This document shows, in pieces, positions 1-13,814 of a DNA stretch of 64,000 bases. Position numbers and translations under genes: made by a program. The first letter of the stretch is position 1; the number at the start of each line of letters is the position of its first letter. Location of the stretch: positions 186,001 to 250,000 of the forward strand of contig NJFT01000026.1 in the NCBI GenBank assembly GCA_002221725.1, in the 5' to 3' direction. This DNA comes from Scedosporium boydii. Lineage: Eukaryota; Ascomycota; Sordariomycetes; Microascales; Microascaceae. Under the pieces are notes generated by a model. That model did not search any database. It was not told the DNA's origin and saw only the letters and a program-made list of their open reading frames with translations.

Positions 1-1047
1 TCGCCCGATGAGGACCATACGCCCGGCGCGAGGGAGCACGGTGTCTCCAGCGGGAAGAAGCTGTTGGTGCTCGATATCGGATGCGGAAAGGGTGGTGATT
101 TGGGCAAATGGCAGCAGGCGCCGCAACCTGTCGAGCTCTACGTCGGACTGGATCCCGCGGATGTCAGTATCGAACAGGCCATTGACCGTTACAGGAGCAT
201 GTCGAGTCGGGGAGGCCGTGGTGGCAGGGGCGGATACAATGCGAGGAGGCCCTCCCGTCTCTTTGACGCGCGCTTCCTCGTCAAGGACTGCTATGGTGAA
301 TCTATTGAAGACGTCGATATCGTGAGGCAAGTCGGATTCGACCCTTCGCCGATGAACCGCCGCGGCTTCGACGTCGTCACGATGATGTTCTGCATGCACT
401 ACGCTTTCGAAAGCGAGGAAAAGGCCCGCAGGATGCTCCGCAACGTCGCCGGCGCACTCACAAAGGGCGGTCGCTTCATTGGCTGCATTCCCAATTCCGA
501 CGTCCTCAGCGAACGTGTCCGCCAATTCAACGCCCAACAGGCCAAGAAAAAGCAGGAAGGCGAGGCGGATAAGGCTGCTTCTTCCAGCCCCGCCGCCAAG
601 TCCACCACCCCTCCCCCTCAATCCAAGCCCGAAGCCGACGCCGAAGCTGAAGATGGCGAAGTCGAAGAAGGCGAAGCCGAAGCCGGCGCTGAATGGGGCA
701 ACTCCATCTACCGCGTCCGCTTCCCCGGCCCAACCCCCGAAGACGGCATCTTCCGCCCCGCCTTCGGCTGGAAGTACAACTACTTCCTCCACGAGGCCGT
801 CGAGGAGGTCCCCGAGTACGTCGTCCCCTGGGAGGCCTTCCGCGCCCTCGCCGAGGACTACAACCTCGAGCTGCAGTACCACAAGACCTTCACGGACGTC
901 TGGGAGGCCGAGAAGGATGATGAGGTTTTGGGGCCCTTGAGCGAGAGGATGGGGGTTAGGGAGAGGGGGAGGGGACCGCTTTTGGTGGAGGAGGAGGAGA
1001 TGGAGGCGGCGGCTTTTTATGTTGCTTTTTGCTTTTATAAGGTGTAG
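1..1047 (+). CDS. abd1: mRNA cap guanine-N7 methyltransferase, 3' part
   Basis: Catalyses N7 methylation of the guanosine cap of nuclear pre-mRNA using S-adenosylmethionine. The open frame runs in from base 1 with no start, so the N-terminus lies outside the window; 348 residues are visible, ending in TAG at 1045-1047. The SAM-binding motif LDIGCGKGGDLGKW is at about residues 23-36, followed by the family blocks FDVVTMMFCMHYAFES and GGRFIGCIPNSDV, and the late block FGWKYNYFLHEAVEEVPEY. A Gly/Arg-rich insert (near residue 70) and a Lys/Ala/Glu-rich acidic insert (about 180-230) interrupt the fold; fungal Abd1 proteins often have low-complexity inserts here. No intron is needed in the visible part. 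The next gene, gem1, is convergent. Family assignment is firm; only the 5' end is missing. Confidence 0.93.
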   Translation, partial: SPDEDHTPGAREHGVSSGKKLLVLDIGCGKGGDLGKWQQAPQPVELYVGLDPADVSIEQAIDRYRSMSSRGGRGGRGGYNARRPSRLFDARFLVKDCYGESIEDVDIVRQVGFDPSPMNRRGFDVVTMMFCMHYAFESEEKARRMLRNVAGALTKGGRFIGCIPNSDVLSERVRQFNAQQAKKKQEGEADKAASSSPAAKSTTPPPQSKPEADAEAEDGEVEEGEAEAGAEWGNSIYRVRFPGPTPEDGIFRPAFGWKYNYFLHEAVEEVPEYVVPWEAFRALAEDYNLELQYHKTFTDVWEAEKDDEVLGPLSERMGVRERGRGPLLVEEEEMEAAAFYVAFCFYKV

Positions 1048-1662
1048 AGAGATGTTCCACTCCCCACTTCTTGTTTTTCTCTTTTTCCAACTTTTTTCTT
1101 TTTTCTCTCTCTCTTCTGCTCTAGGTTATGGAGATTCGGAGCATTGACATTAAGTACTTCGTAGCATGGCAAGCTATGGTTTGGGACAGGGGACATAAGA
1201 GTCCGGTGAGAAAAAAATGGGAAATACTTCAAGTTGAACTCCAGCAACAGGCAAAGCGTATGCTTAGGAATGTAGTTTTGATATGGACCGTATCTCAGTA
1301 GATCTCAATAAATGAAAGAAATTGGTCGTAATATCACTGGGCCATTCCCCTCGTCCCCGGGAACTTGTTTGCAATCTTCTTGTGTATTACATTAGTTACT
1401 ACTAATGAGGCTACCTCGGTGCTGATAATATTGATATTTTGATAAATGAGTAGGGTATCACGGCAAGAAAAATGCCCATCCGCAGAAAAAAGTGGAAATA
1501 AAAAATGCTTCATGCTTTCCAGAAAAGAGGAGAGAAAGTCAAATCTTGACCCAAAACAAATCCGCGGTTGGCATAAAGAAACCAAAAAAAAAGGAGGCAA
1601 AAATAGCAAGCGCTCAAGTTGGTCTATCCATTGTTCCCAAAAGAATCCCCACAGGGTTCCTC
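1048..1662. other. Convergent spacer abd1/gem1
   Basis: Non-coding spacer between two convergent genes, holding both 3' UTRs. It is A/T-rich with several homopolymer runs. Short open frames here have no recognisable domain. Confidence 0.6.
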
Positions 1663-3650
1663 CTAGTTCCCCGTGCTCGACCGCTTCCAGATCATGGCGG
1701 CAGCCACACCGACACAAGCCACCGCCGTGACGGCAATGTACAAATTCGTCCTATCAGGAGACGGCTCCTCGACCTTGGGGAATGCCGAGCTCGGATGCGT
1801 CGCCGCCTCAGCAAGGGCGACGAACAGCTCACTTATGCTGCTCCATTTGACGCTGACGTGCAACGGAGCACTAACGTTGAGCTCTGCCGTATAAGCGTCG
1901 GGTTGCAGCTCGGTGCGCTGGGTGGCCTTGTCGCGGTCTGCCTTGAGCGCCGTGTAGACGGCAGGGAGCTCGTCGAGCTGGGGATATTTGGCGCGCAGCT
2001 CGACGATGTGGGAAAAGGAGTCCGGGTCGGACGAGTCGTAGGCGTAGCAGATGAGGTCGCAGGCGTCGAGCTTGGCCTGGTTCTCGAGGATGGCGTGCTC
2101 GTGCAGGGCGAGCTCTTCGAGGATGAGGTAGCACTGCTTGCCGCCGGGGAGCTCGACGCTGTCGACGGCGCGGCGGGGCTGGATCGTTGGCCGGTGGAGG
2201 CCGTCGAAGGGGATCTTGAGGAAGGCATCGAGGAGGGATGACTTGCCGGCACCGGGGGCGCCGACGACGTAGCAGTGCACGACGGTTCTCTCCACCTTGT
2301 CGAGGCGCCGACGGCGCTTCCGAGGCTTTGTAATCTTGAGCGCGGAGATTGTCGAGTCCTTGGGGTTGGAAGGCTCGAAACCTAGATATGCTAGGTATTC
2401 TAACGTCGTCTTGGGCTCGAGGAAAGTAGTCATGCTCCACTGGGCTAGCCACCCTTGGAGGGTAATGTAGCCGGCTTCATTCCTAACCGTTGAGGTTGGG
2501 AACGATGCCTCTATCCACGGCTTCGGCAGGCCGGGTGTAGGGGCGAAGAGTTCCTCAAGCTCGTCCCTATCGAGCACACCGTCCTTATTCCTGTCAAAGA
2601 GGAGGAACAGGTCCACAAAGAACTCGTAGCCCGCGGGACTCAGCTCGGCCGAAGAGTATTGGGGCACGTCGAACTTGGGCCTTAGGAGGCTATCTTCTAG
2701 GCTCAAACTGTCGGTGTACCTATGCTTCCGTAGAATCTTCCAGATGTTGCCATGGTTTCCTCCTTCAGCGTATAGCTTATTCATTTGTAAGAATGCGTGC
2801 AGGTCGATACCAGTTTCGAGATCGGCGTCGGGCATGGACTTGTTAATCGCCTTCTTGATACTCGATATCTCTTCGTCTGTGGAAGCCTTGCCGGAGACTT
2901 TTACTTCGAGGGTTCGTAGCTCCTCGTCATTGAGGAAGCCATCGTGATCTTTGTCGCAGAGGTAAAAGATGCGGCGTAGAGCATCAACACAAGCGGGCTT
3001 CAACCGTCCCTCCTTGTAGTCGAACAGCGGCGCAAGAGGGTACGCGACAGCATTCTGGCAGAGTAAAATGGCTTCGACGACGTTGATGTTTAATTTGGCG
3101 CTCGTCCGTATACATGTGTCGATTTCTCGAAACTCGGCCATTACCGGCTTCATTTCCTCCTCGGCCACCTGGGAGAAGCTTCCTTCCGACGTGAGGTCCG
3201 ACTTGTTGGAGCACACGACCACGGGTAGGTTAACTCCCAGCGATCGAAAGTATGGCATCCAAAATAGCGCGACCCTTTCATAGCTGTAGTGGTCGGAGTA
3301 GACGAGCAGGATGACGTTGGACTTTCTTATCTCTTTTCGTAGGGTGGTTCGGTCTTGGGGTCGGGCGGAGGTATCGACAATGGTAGTAGTTCCTGCATTG
3401 CCAATATTGGGCGGCAGGGTCACGGCGGGAAGGACGGGTTGGATCTTGCCGGGCGTGAAGACGCCTTTGACGAAGGTTGCGATGAGGCTCGACTTGCCAG
3501 TGCTCTCATCTCCGCACACGCATATTCTCACTACACAGACATATCAACCATTAATAACCAATCCTTGTCTGATGTTCGGAACACCGAGGTTATTCTGAGG
3601 TCTCGGGAAGGGCGGAGAGGTGAATCGAGAGAGATCGAACCTGATGTCAT
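1663..3650 (-). CDS. gem1: Mitochondrial Rho GTPase Gem1/Miro
   Basis: Tail-anchored outer mitochondrial membrane GTPase that controls mitochondrial morphology and inheritance and, in yeast, ERMES function. Domain order in 625 residues: N-terminal GTPase with P-loop GDESTGKSS (about 10-18) and NKSD (about 112); EF-hand 1 [12 protein letters not shown] (about 196-207); EF-hand 2 [12 protein letters not shown] (about 316-327); second GTPase with [10 protein letters not shown]-terminal transmembrane segment (about 593-615) followed by a short basic tail. The long open frame begins at a GTG (3531), which is not a credible start. A 10-nt first exon (3650-3641, ATGACATCAG), a 110-bp intron (3640-3531) and exon 2 (3530-1663) give an N-terminus of [12 protein letters not shown], matching the fungal family. 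The donor GTTCGA is weak, so exon 1 is inferred; the rest is firm. Divergent from creC. Confidence 0.93.
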
Positions 3651-5332
3651 GGCAGCTTAAATTCTTAATTCCCTCGGAGCTCTAGGAATGGATCCCGCAT
3701 TCGCAGGTTCAGGTCGTGGAGGGGCGAAGAGCAGTTGCCGGGAAAGTTAAACGCCAGGCTAGGATGGATTTTGGAGTGGGCGTTCTTTAGTTTAGAAGTC
3801 GAAAAATAATTCTGAGAGACCATGGGATGGCCAGACGTGGTGAGGGAAAAGATGAGCTGAGCTCTGGAAGACTGGAAGACGAGGGTCGAAGCCGCGGAAG
3901 TGGGCCATGAAGCCACCTGAGTCCCAAAAAAGAAGGAATCAGAAGGAATCAAAATAATTTGATGGGGAACAGCTGCGGCGGGCGGGCGATGTGGGTAATG
4001 ACGATATGTATCAGGTACATGCATTATTGCGACTGTACGACATTTCCGCATGACGATCTCCGCACATAAAAGGTACTGAATACCTATTGTCTAGCTTCCA
4101 CCAACCACTGGAAAGCCCGGCGTTAAGAACGTGGGGAGCTGAGGACCCCGACGTTTCAATACGACACTGCAGTGACTGCACTACGAATGACATTGATATG
4201 CATTGAGGATCCATCAACGACGCTGGATTAGTGGATGAATTCTTGACCTCATTTATTCTAAAAATTTGAAGCCTCAGCTCTTACAATTCAAGCAGAGCAG
4301 GAGGGTTCTGTTTAAATATAGCCGCGAGTCATAGTCGAGTCACTCTCGACATCCCGCCGTTTTCCGCCATCCGTTATCCTCCTCTGGGTGGGTGTATTAT
4401 TGTCCAGAGGACGAAGAATGGGTGAAGTCTCGACACTGCTTGTGACGCGCTAGTTCCTTGGGCCATGACATTGAGGGATAAACAGTCTTGCGTGCATTGG
4501 GGAAGTGTAAGTTTGTGTATCTGCATGTGCACTTCTCTCATCGTCCGGGCCTGGCCGTGGCCCTCAAACGATACCCGAAAGGCGTCACTTCTTTTCAAGC
4601 ACCCAGGAGATGTGACCTGATACTTCCCATCAATGATGGCTTGAGTCCATTTGTAGTGTGGTGTGTGTGAGAGAGCCGCTACTCGACCTTGCATGAACCT
4701 CTTGCAACCATCACTAGAGCCAGTTGAGCCTTAATCGACGTCGATCTTCAGATGCCGCAATTATCCTCTGCGATATGCGAATTCTCGAGCCTGAATGGGG
4801 GATTGAAGACGACAAGAAGACCAGTATTTGGTTACTGAGAGAAGACTGGCAAGTCGTCGACATTGACATCAATGCAACTTATAATATCGATCCAATATTA
4901 CCCGGTCGTTGTGGTTGCGCTGGGACCCTGTCGCCAACTTGCCCCGCCCTTAGAGTGGTCAAGGTTGGTCCCAGCAATTTGGACAACCAACGACATCAAC
5001 CGGAAACCAACTCGACCTCACTTGAGCCCTCATTGTCTCCAACCTCGAAAGCCTTTCTGTGCCACCTCCGTGCTCTCAGGAGCAGTAGTTGTAATACCTG
5101 GCTGGCTCCTTGATCCCGACTGTAGCCACCAGTCCAACCATTCTGTAGCGAAACAGCGACGCACTCCTTAACCACGACTCGCTGCTGTGACCGCCTGCGC
5201 AGCAGCATCCGCATCCTTCGTCTCGCCGCCTCGTTGCCGCCACGACCGTGAATAATTGTCTCTCGGGTTAGCACAGGACCCACGCATACTCAGCCCAGCT
5301 TCTGAGGAACAGTAGACGCTGGATACCCCGCC
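3651..5332. promoter_or_regulatory. Shared divergent promoter region gem1/creC
   Basis: 1.68-kb spacer between the divergent starts of gem1 and creC, so it must hold both promoters and 5' UTRs. Several short open frames occur, none with recognisable protein features. I could not place a specific TATA box or factor site with confidence. Confidence 0.5.
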
Positions 5333-8022
5333 ATGTTGTAGGTTGAGCTCCCCTCACCCGCGCACACCGTCCCTTGTGCCCTTGGCATGCAACGATCCTC
5401 GTGCTCCGACTGTTCCCGACGAAGAGCCTATGCACTCCCTCCGTACCCTACAATATTCTGCCCTCAGATATCTAGCTGAAGTTCTATGCACTAATCATTT
5501 TCGTAACGCCCCGTCTTTGCAGTGTCCTACCGCCGCCGCCTCGATACCCCTCACAAGCGAGCTACGGCCTCGCCAACGCCGGCCTTTTTCCGCTCATCGA
5601 GACGAATAATATACTTACAAACCCGACGGGACCCGAGTATCAGTTCCTAGTCGGAGAAGGTAGATATGCTCCATTCGATCGTCTTGGTGGCCCTCTACCT
5701 CGTGGCCGCTTATCTCCTGAGAGCTGCACTCCTCCTCCCGATCGCACGTACTAACCACGACATCTCCGTAGGCACCTATGTGCTCAAGGAGGACCTCCTC
5801 CTAGCTACCCCTCCGGCGCATCCCTCCGAGATCCCAAATGCGAACCCGAACCCCCTCGCGACTACCCCCCAGCCCGCCACATCCGGGTGCAGGCCAACGC
5901 TCGTGAGCCTCGACGTGCGCCACGCGCCGCGATTTTTCCTCGGGTCCTCGAACACGACGCTCTCGTTGAACGGCGCCCCTGAGAGCATTCAAGAGCATCC
6001 GAACGAGAGCCGATATTCCAATGAGCTCGGTGCGCTTAGTAGCGATGAGGGACGGGGGACTTCTACGAGCGACGCTCCGCCCACGACGGTGACGTTGGGG
6101 TCCAGTACGCCGGCGTTTGGCGAGGGAAATGCGCTTTTGACGCCTAACGTAAACCCCAAAGATGCAAACAAGAAGAGGAAGCCGAAGAGTAATATGAGCA
6201 AGAGCAACTCGTCGTTTATATCGCGGGTTATTGGGAACGATATGCTCTCGAAGAGGTTGCAGGAGCGGCCTTCTGACGGCATCTTTGCCTTTGCGAACGT
6301 CAACCGCTCGTTTCAATGGCTCGACTTGTCGTCTCCTACAAAGGTATGGACTGTGGACGATGTCATCCTTCCCCGACAGCTACCCGTCGGCCTCGGGACC
6401 GTCGCACTCCAGGCTTCTTCCTGCTTTTCGATCTTCGCTGACCGTTCCTTGTTTTCTGATACAGAACGAATATCTTACCAAGATTCTCTTCACAAAAGCC
6501 CATTGCATATGCCACGATGTGAATCACGTCACAAAGGCTCCCAACCATATAGATATGATCATGGGATTCTCAAGTGGTGACATTATATGGTGGGAGCCAA
6601 TCTCCCAGCGATACACAAGGGTGAATAAAAATGTATGAATCTGACATGCCTCTCACTTTTGCAGCAATGACAAACTTACAACAGTTTTTAGGGTGTTATC
6701 AATGCCACGCCCGTTTCCGAGATCAAGTGGATTCCGGGATCCGAAAACCTGTTCCTCGCCGCGCATATGGACGGCTCCCTAATAGTCTACGACAAAGAAA
6801 AGGAGGATGCGGCCTTCAACGCTAGCGAAGAGAGCGCGTCCTCCAGCGGCGAAGTGGCTGCTCAGCCTAGTAGCGGCAAGCGAATCAACTACTCGAAGCA
6901 GATCGAGGTGAACAAATCCGTCTACTCCAAGAACCAAAAGTCCAACCCGGTGGCTCTGTGGAAGGTTTCGAACCAGCGGATTAACGCGTTCGCGTTCTCG
7001 CCTGACAACCGCCACTTGGCTGTGGTTTCTGAGGATGGGACGCTTAGAATTATCGACTACTTGAAGGAGAGGTATGCATAACGGATATCTTGAAATATCT
7101 TAGTCCACTCAAAGCTAATTTCAACTTATATAGGCTGCTTGATCTCTTCTACTCTTACTACGGCGGTCTGACGTGCGTATGCTGGTCTCCGGACGGCAAA
7201 TATGTCTTGACCGGAGGCCAAGACGATCTCATCTCGATCTGGTCCGTTGCCGAGTCGGCCATCGTCGCCAGATGTCAGGGACACCAGTCCTGGGTAACCG
7301 CGGTGGCATTTGATCCGTGGAGATGCGACGATAGGAACTACCGTTTCGGAAGCGTTGGCGAAGACTGCAGGCTGTGCTTGTGGGATTTCAACGTCGGGAT
7401 GATCCATCGTCCAAAGGCAGTGAGTTTCTCTCCTTCATTCCTTTTTTCTCACACGTTGCCCCTTGTTTGAAGCGGTTCAACTAACACCCAACTCACTCGC
7501 TTAGGTCTCCGTGTTGCATCGCGCCTCGATATCGTCGAAGCTCACTAACCCCCAACAGCGTCTGGAGACGACAAACACCAAGTCTTCTAACCGAGGGAGA
7601 GCCGGTTCCAATGCTTCGGCTGACGGGGAAGAAGACATTAGCGAGAGCGTCAGCCATCCCGTCGAGCCGCGGTCTCGTACAGCGATGCTACCGCCCGTTT
7701 CGGTATGGTTGCCGCCCTCTTTTTTTGTTCACGAGGTGTTTCTACGCCACTTCGAGAAGGGGTAATTTTTAACTAACCGGTGAAATGCCGTGTTTCTAGA
7801 CGCAGGTAGTTGATACACACCCCATCGCCTGGCTGGAGTTTACCGAAGACTCTGTCATGACTAGCTGCAAATCGGGTAAGCAAAACTAGTTTTCCCCCTT
7901 CGTTATGGTGTGAGACAATCCAAGGTGAACGGATTGCCGAGGTCTGTTGTTCGGTATGTCTAACACGATTTTCACCAGGCCATATTCGGACTTGGAGTCG
8001 TCCGACCGATTTGGTCGCTTGA
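5333..8022 (+). CDS. creC: WD40 catabolite-repression protein CreC
   Basis: WD40 partner of the deubiquitinase CreB; in Aspergillus the CreB-CreC complex is needed for carbon catabolite repression. Nine exons give 621 residues (A. nidulans CreC is about 590): 5333-5337, 5523-5659, 5772-6343, 6465-6632, 6692-7071, 7134-7419, 7505-7702, 7800-7875, 7979-8022. Every junction keeps phase. The first coding exon is five bases (ATGTT) and joins to give [10 protein letters not shown], the CreC N-terminus. Family blocks include [29 protein letters not shown] and [13 protein letters not shown]. The WD40 part includes [36 protein letters not shown] and a final GHIRTWSRP. The C-terminus is short, ending 11 residues after the last TW. 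Exon 1 is inferred from family match; the rest is clear. Confidence 0.94.
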
Positions 8023-11000
8023 CCATGTTGCCGTGGCATTTATTGGGCATAGGGAGGTGGCCGCATGGTTTTGGGGTCTCCAACAAGATCTCTCGGTCTC
8101 TGTTTACTTGTTTTCGCGTTGAGAATTCAATTGTACATACCTCGTAGCAAAAGGGTGGCATTTGCACTGAATTGAGCATCAATGATGTTAATCATTCCCA
8201 TTTCACACAAATTTTTCTAATCAATCCCAGTCCGGTTTGAGCAGGTGAGAGGGTCCATAATGATGTATCCTCACGCCATTCATGCCGGTACTTCGTACGT
8301 CGTCGCTTCTCGTCCCTTGTCCTCACAAAAAAATTGGTCTCGGATCCGATCAAAATCTTACCCAGTGCCGGCAACCGCCGAAAGGCAAGACGGGCGAGCT
8401 AACACCTGGCGACAAGTACGGAGTACTTCGTCCAAGCAAAACTAATCAATCCCGCGCCCTCAAGGATGTTCGTACCATTGCCGCGAGAATGACGCCTTCT
8501 TGTTTAGTCTCGACCGGCCCTTTCATCCCACTTCCGCTCATGGCGTATCGCGGCGTGTTCGATTCATTCTCTCGTTCGGTTCTTCTATTTGAGGCCCACT
8601 TGGTCGCCGGAAAACGAGACGGTAAATCAATGCTGAAGTCTCAACCAGAGGGTCCTTTCGCTGGTGCTTCTTTTTCTTTCTACGCCGAGAGGGGTGTGGT
8701 CTGATCAAGAGGCTGCATCTACGTAGAAGATTACTAGCTCGGAAACTAAAAAACTGGATCCCAGTGGAATGTTTCGGGATCAGTAAATACCACGCTACGA
8801 CGTAATTTACGCCCGGGTATAATTCCTGTCCCTGTCGCCTTGTGTCATCGTGCGCTAAGAACGGATGGTCCTCCCACTACCTTCTTTTCTCGATGTTACG
8901 TATGGGTCGGTGTATTGGATGAATAAAGATTTTCAAGGTGAACTGAGGTCGGATCTCAGCCGATGACAGCACGTGCGGGAGATGATGGGATCGTGTTGGT
9001 GAGGTCAATTTGGGGGTTACGTCGCACCTCCTCGTGGCATTTTCCTTTTTTTAAACCATCTTCGGTTGAGGCCAGCATATCCAGGTGTTGGGGCGGTTCA
9101 TGCCCGCCCCCCCACGCTTGTGGAGGTCAGGCTGCGAGGTGAAGGAGTCGTCGCATAAACTTCCGTTATTTGGGGGCCACATGATCGTTCTGCCCTACTT
9201 TTTTTTTTCAACTTTTCTTTTACGAAGTACGAAGTCGACTTCGTTCAAGCTGGCGCGGGTACTGCGAAGTACGCGGCGTATGTACAAGTACTCGATAGTC
9301 GATACCGTCGCAGGGAAGGATTCACTCAAATCAGGATAGGGCTGATGGTTCCCTCGTGCTACTTTTAGCCAGTGAGGGAATGGAACGCGACCATCAATTG
9401 AGAAACTAGATTTGGTCGGTGGGGCGCAGGAACCCTTGGTCGGCTTGGTCGATGACGAGATAGGGGAGGAACGTGGACGAGTTCCTTGGACGAACGTAGA
9501 GCTCTAGTAAGGGCGTGTCAATCCATTTGGTAATGCCTACCATATGAAGTACGGAGTAGACTGTCTTTCTTTCTTGACCTTACTCGAAAAAGAAAACTGA
9601 TCATAGAAGGATGGCTGCCTCAAGATGAAGCTTCGCCCTGATTACAGCCGCACGTGCTACAGATCGGTGCCTCACATCAATTCCATTGTCCATCACTCTC
9701 CGAGATGCAACGGGCGTCCTGGTAAGTTTAGAAACACGAGAGGAGTGCGGATATGAGTATAGTGAGTGGGGGTGTCGGCCCCTATCTACGAAGTAACTGG
9801 TTTGCAACGTTGTAACGGGCTGTTTTTGTTGCCAGCTCTTCGACTCGGCAGGGGTTTTTCTATTATATGCTTAATGGTGAGAAAGTAAATGTTTAATATT
9901 CTTCCTTGGTGTCACTCATCTTCGAGGAACACCCCTACTCCTGCGTGATACCAGGGGTACGAATCATCCCCTGCAGCAGCACGTGGTGAAGAGCGAGATG
10001 ATAGATTGTAAGTTTACGACGGCTCGGTTAGTATCAATAAATGAGAAGAGACCAATATCGCGGCTGCCTCACGACGAACCAGCTCCCTGGGTTGGGAAAT
10101 GGAGAGTAAGTTTGCCGAGGGTTGGAGTGCTTTCCAGGAAAGGGATTACTGCTCTTGTAAATCTCATCAGCCTACACGTAACCTGTCCTTCATGGCGTCC
10201 GTCTTTTGACGTATTCTCATCAGCGAGGACATTCATGATAATGTGGGGCGCTAGTTATATTAAGCGAAGCGATCCTTTGAGAACCCAAGGACCTTGAATA
10301 GCCGGGTATAGTTCGAGTTGGGCAGCCTGATGCTGTCTGAGATGGACAGTTCAACGGCCACGCGAGGAAGCGCCAGTGTCATCATCGACATCGCAAATCC
10401 TCACAGGTTAATAGGTATAAACTTGCTCTGGCCCGACTCGATCACCTATAAACAACACCTCTCCCTAGACAATCGAGTTGGAAATAGGCCCCGGTATTCT
10501 CGTGGAAATCACCTCGAGGGCTTCCTCCGTAAGTTATAAATCGAAGATCAGCGCCTTTGTTTCATCGATCGGCAGGAACGGAGTACATGTATTTTTAGAA
10601 GTCACAGTGTGACCAAGATGCTCTCTGTCCGTTGACGCGCGGCAAGATCCAAAATGTAGCCAAGTCTCTCAAGGCTCTCGGGCTCTCCCGATGCCGTCGC
10701 CCGTGCAATGCCGCATGTGGTACATAAATCTGAGCCAGCGTCACAGGGCCCACAAATACGAAGTAGAGATCAATGATGGATCTGATGAATGATGTACGGA
10801 GTAGGTAGTTTATTTCTCAGAATTCCATGAGAAAACACAAAACAAGGAACGACCCAAGTGTATGGTCCAACCTTTCTGCGGCTTACGGGCAGTTGTTGAC
10901 CATCTCGTCGAGGCACATCCACGTATCATTGGGAGCACTTCAGCCAGACTGACACTTCGTCAGGGCGACGCGTTCGGGAGCAATTAGAGTGGCTCTCAGC

Positions 11001-13814
11001 GTGGTAAGCATTCGGTGCATCATGGCGTCTGTCTCAAAACTGTGGAAGGATAGTGTCAACAAACCAAACGGGCCTGCACAAGTTTCATCTCACACGCTAC
11101 TTCCGGCATTTGTTAGCCACAACGATTAGTTTCAGTAACATCGGCACTTCTGGAGTGTATGCTAGGGAAGCGCAACTACGCCGATCACGGGGGTTCGGCG
11201 ATAGTGTACTTCACATATCGAATGTGACTTTCCCTCCGTGAAGTGGGGAACAAAAGTTGGCTTGAGAGGTTGTGGTGTAGTGTAAAAAATGGTTTGCTGG
11301 TGGGCGATGAAGGCATTCCGGGTTGGCATCGTAACATCGGAACCTCAACGGCACCGAGTCTTCAAGCAGAACGTGCCTGGATTGGGTGCGATCTTGACTC
11401 GTATGAAGTACCCCACTGCCTAACTACGAAGCAGTGTGCGGCGAAAACCTGAAGTTTCCTTCGTAGTCTGCCCCTAGATGGGAGGCTGGTGTCGATCTTT
11501 GGCGTTCAGCGCACCGGGCAGAACTCGGTGTCGTTTCGGCGATTGAGAAAAAAGATACTCCGAAAGTGGAGCATTGAGGAAAGCCCCTGAAGATGACGGC
11601 AGTGGTTGCATTGATGAAATGGCGAACCAAGGAGGGCCACACGTGCAGCAAAATCAACCTTGAATATTTTGAATCTCACACTTGTGTCTGTCCAATCGCC
11701 GGAGCAGTTTGGTGATGGAAAAATTTTCCATTAAGGGGACCCATTCTTTCACTACCAGGAACTCGCTTGCGCTGGCTGCGCAGCATTTCAATTTTTCCCT
11801 CCCCTCCCCCCCTGGCAGTTGACTTTTGAGTGATCGCACGCTAAAGGCTTAACACCGAACACCGACCCACGACCTCGCGAGCCACCGGCCGGTCAAGGCA
11901 GTTGACGTGATGACCCACTGGGCAAGGGGAGGGGTGCGTTGATGATCAATGCTACTTCGCAGGTTCGACATCCAAGGAAGAATCTTTTTTTACGCGCCAA
12001 AGAGTCGATAAGGTGGGTACGGGAAGAAGCGGAAAGCCTCTCGCCGCACAGAAAGGGGGCTTCTTCCCTCATAAACGAAGGCCTCATCAATTAATTATTC
12101 CAAGATCAGGCCAGGCCTTCGTTCTAGCACATTGTCAAGCCGGTGGAAGAAGTGGGGGTTCCAGTGAGTCATCGACGTTGTTTCTGACAATGCCTGGCGA
12201 CTGCGATGATTCCGGCATTGCCCCTGTACCGAGATCTTCATAGGAGTCTAGTGTAGATATCGGAGTAGTAGCTTACTTCGACCTTCGAGCACTACTTGGA
12301 TAAACTCATGTTTCATGGGCATTCAGAACTCGAACTGTGAGCAGATGGAACAACAATGGAATGCAGGTCCCATTAGACAATGTACCGTGGGAAAAACCAG
12401 CGGTGCAGAATTAAGCAACTTCGAGTTCTCGTGTCAGGTTCACCAATACAAAGGTATGCCTAGTCTCACAATCGGACGTTCTCTGAGAACATCGAGATAC
12501 ATGCTTCTGAGGATAACAACTTGAATCCCGTCGTCCTCGTCTCATGGAGGCGATCTGGAAAGGATTACGAGATCTTGTAGTTTAAACTAGGTGCCAAGGC
12601 AACGGACAAATCGACGTCCCACAACGCAAGGCACCGGACACAATGCCCCACGCCGTGATGTCTGACTCTCGCCTCCGAAACACGACGTTGTATCCAGCAT
12701 TTGAATCCCGAACCACGGATTTGCCAGATTTATACCGGGGTGTAGTAGACTCGATTCCTAGCTATTAATCAAATGCAGATAATTAGGAATAATAGAATTG
12801 AAACAGGGAGCATGTTTATTCGAAAGAAGGTCTTCTTTGCGGTAACGAGGAAAACCGACGTTCCATCTCTCTGCCTGCCAGTTTCGAACTCTTGGCATTG
12901 AGGCCTGATGTTTAGCATGTCAAGAAGATTGTGAGTGAAGACACGGGGCTGGACTGGCAGCCAAGCCGAGCCAAGACACCCTCTCGCAGGGATGGCAGTG
13001 CAGTGTCATGATGGGTTGACACAACAATTACAATTGTATCAGCCCTTGGGACGAGCGATGATGCATTTGAGCACAATATCATAGGTTTGAGATTGTAAAT
13101 ATACACCTCCACCCACAACTTTTATCTCTCCCCGAGGAAACGAACCTGTCATTGGACACAAATGAACCCAACGCTCGCGTAAGAGGCCAAGGCACGGTAT
13201 ATTGATATCGTGCATCGCTTATGATAAGAGGGGAACCAAGGACAAGGAAGCGAGAAACAGGTGGCTAATTATAATCCTGAAGAGCCCGCCGTACTCGTCT
13301 CAGCCAGAGCCACACTTGTACTCAGCCTGCAGTCTGCCCTTCAGGACCGAGAGCGTGATGACAGATTTAACACCGCGATGTTGGATAAGAACTTCCAGCA
13401 TCGTGCTTTCTTAGGGAGAGGTTCCGAGGCTTGGGCATCACCAACAGCAAGGGATGGGAAGCTCCACCGCCCAAAGAGGCAAAGGCTTCCCAGCGGATGA
13501 GCTTACAAGAGCGCCATTCCCAGTTCTCTCAACCCAAATCTTTAAAATGGCTTGGCTCATGGCCCACTGAGGGGCGAGAGATGATTTTTTTTTTTAAAAA
13601 GAAAGAATAAAATATGAGGGAAGAAAATGGAAAAATATCTTCACACTAAACCTAGACTGCCCATTTCCACATTGCTTCCAAGTGATATCGCCAATGACAC
13701 CTTCGGAAAAGAGAGCACTCGAGGGGCACGATAATATTCGACGGCTGCATCTGGGACACCAAGAGCGCAACAATTTGGGCCGCGTGGCTTATTGGTCACG
13801 CCTGCCCAGTATCA

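Noticed and set aside
5666..6580. 304-codon frame starting [13 protein letters not shown] as a membrane protein start for creC
   Set aside because: The hydrophobic start is translated intron; splicing 5659 to 5772 restores the conserved [12 protein letters not shown].
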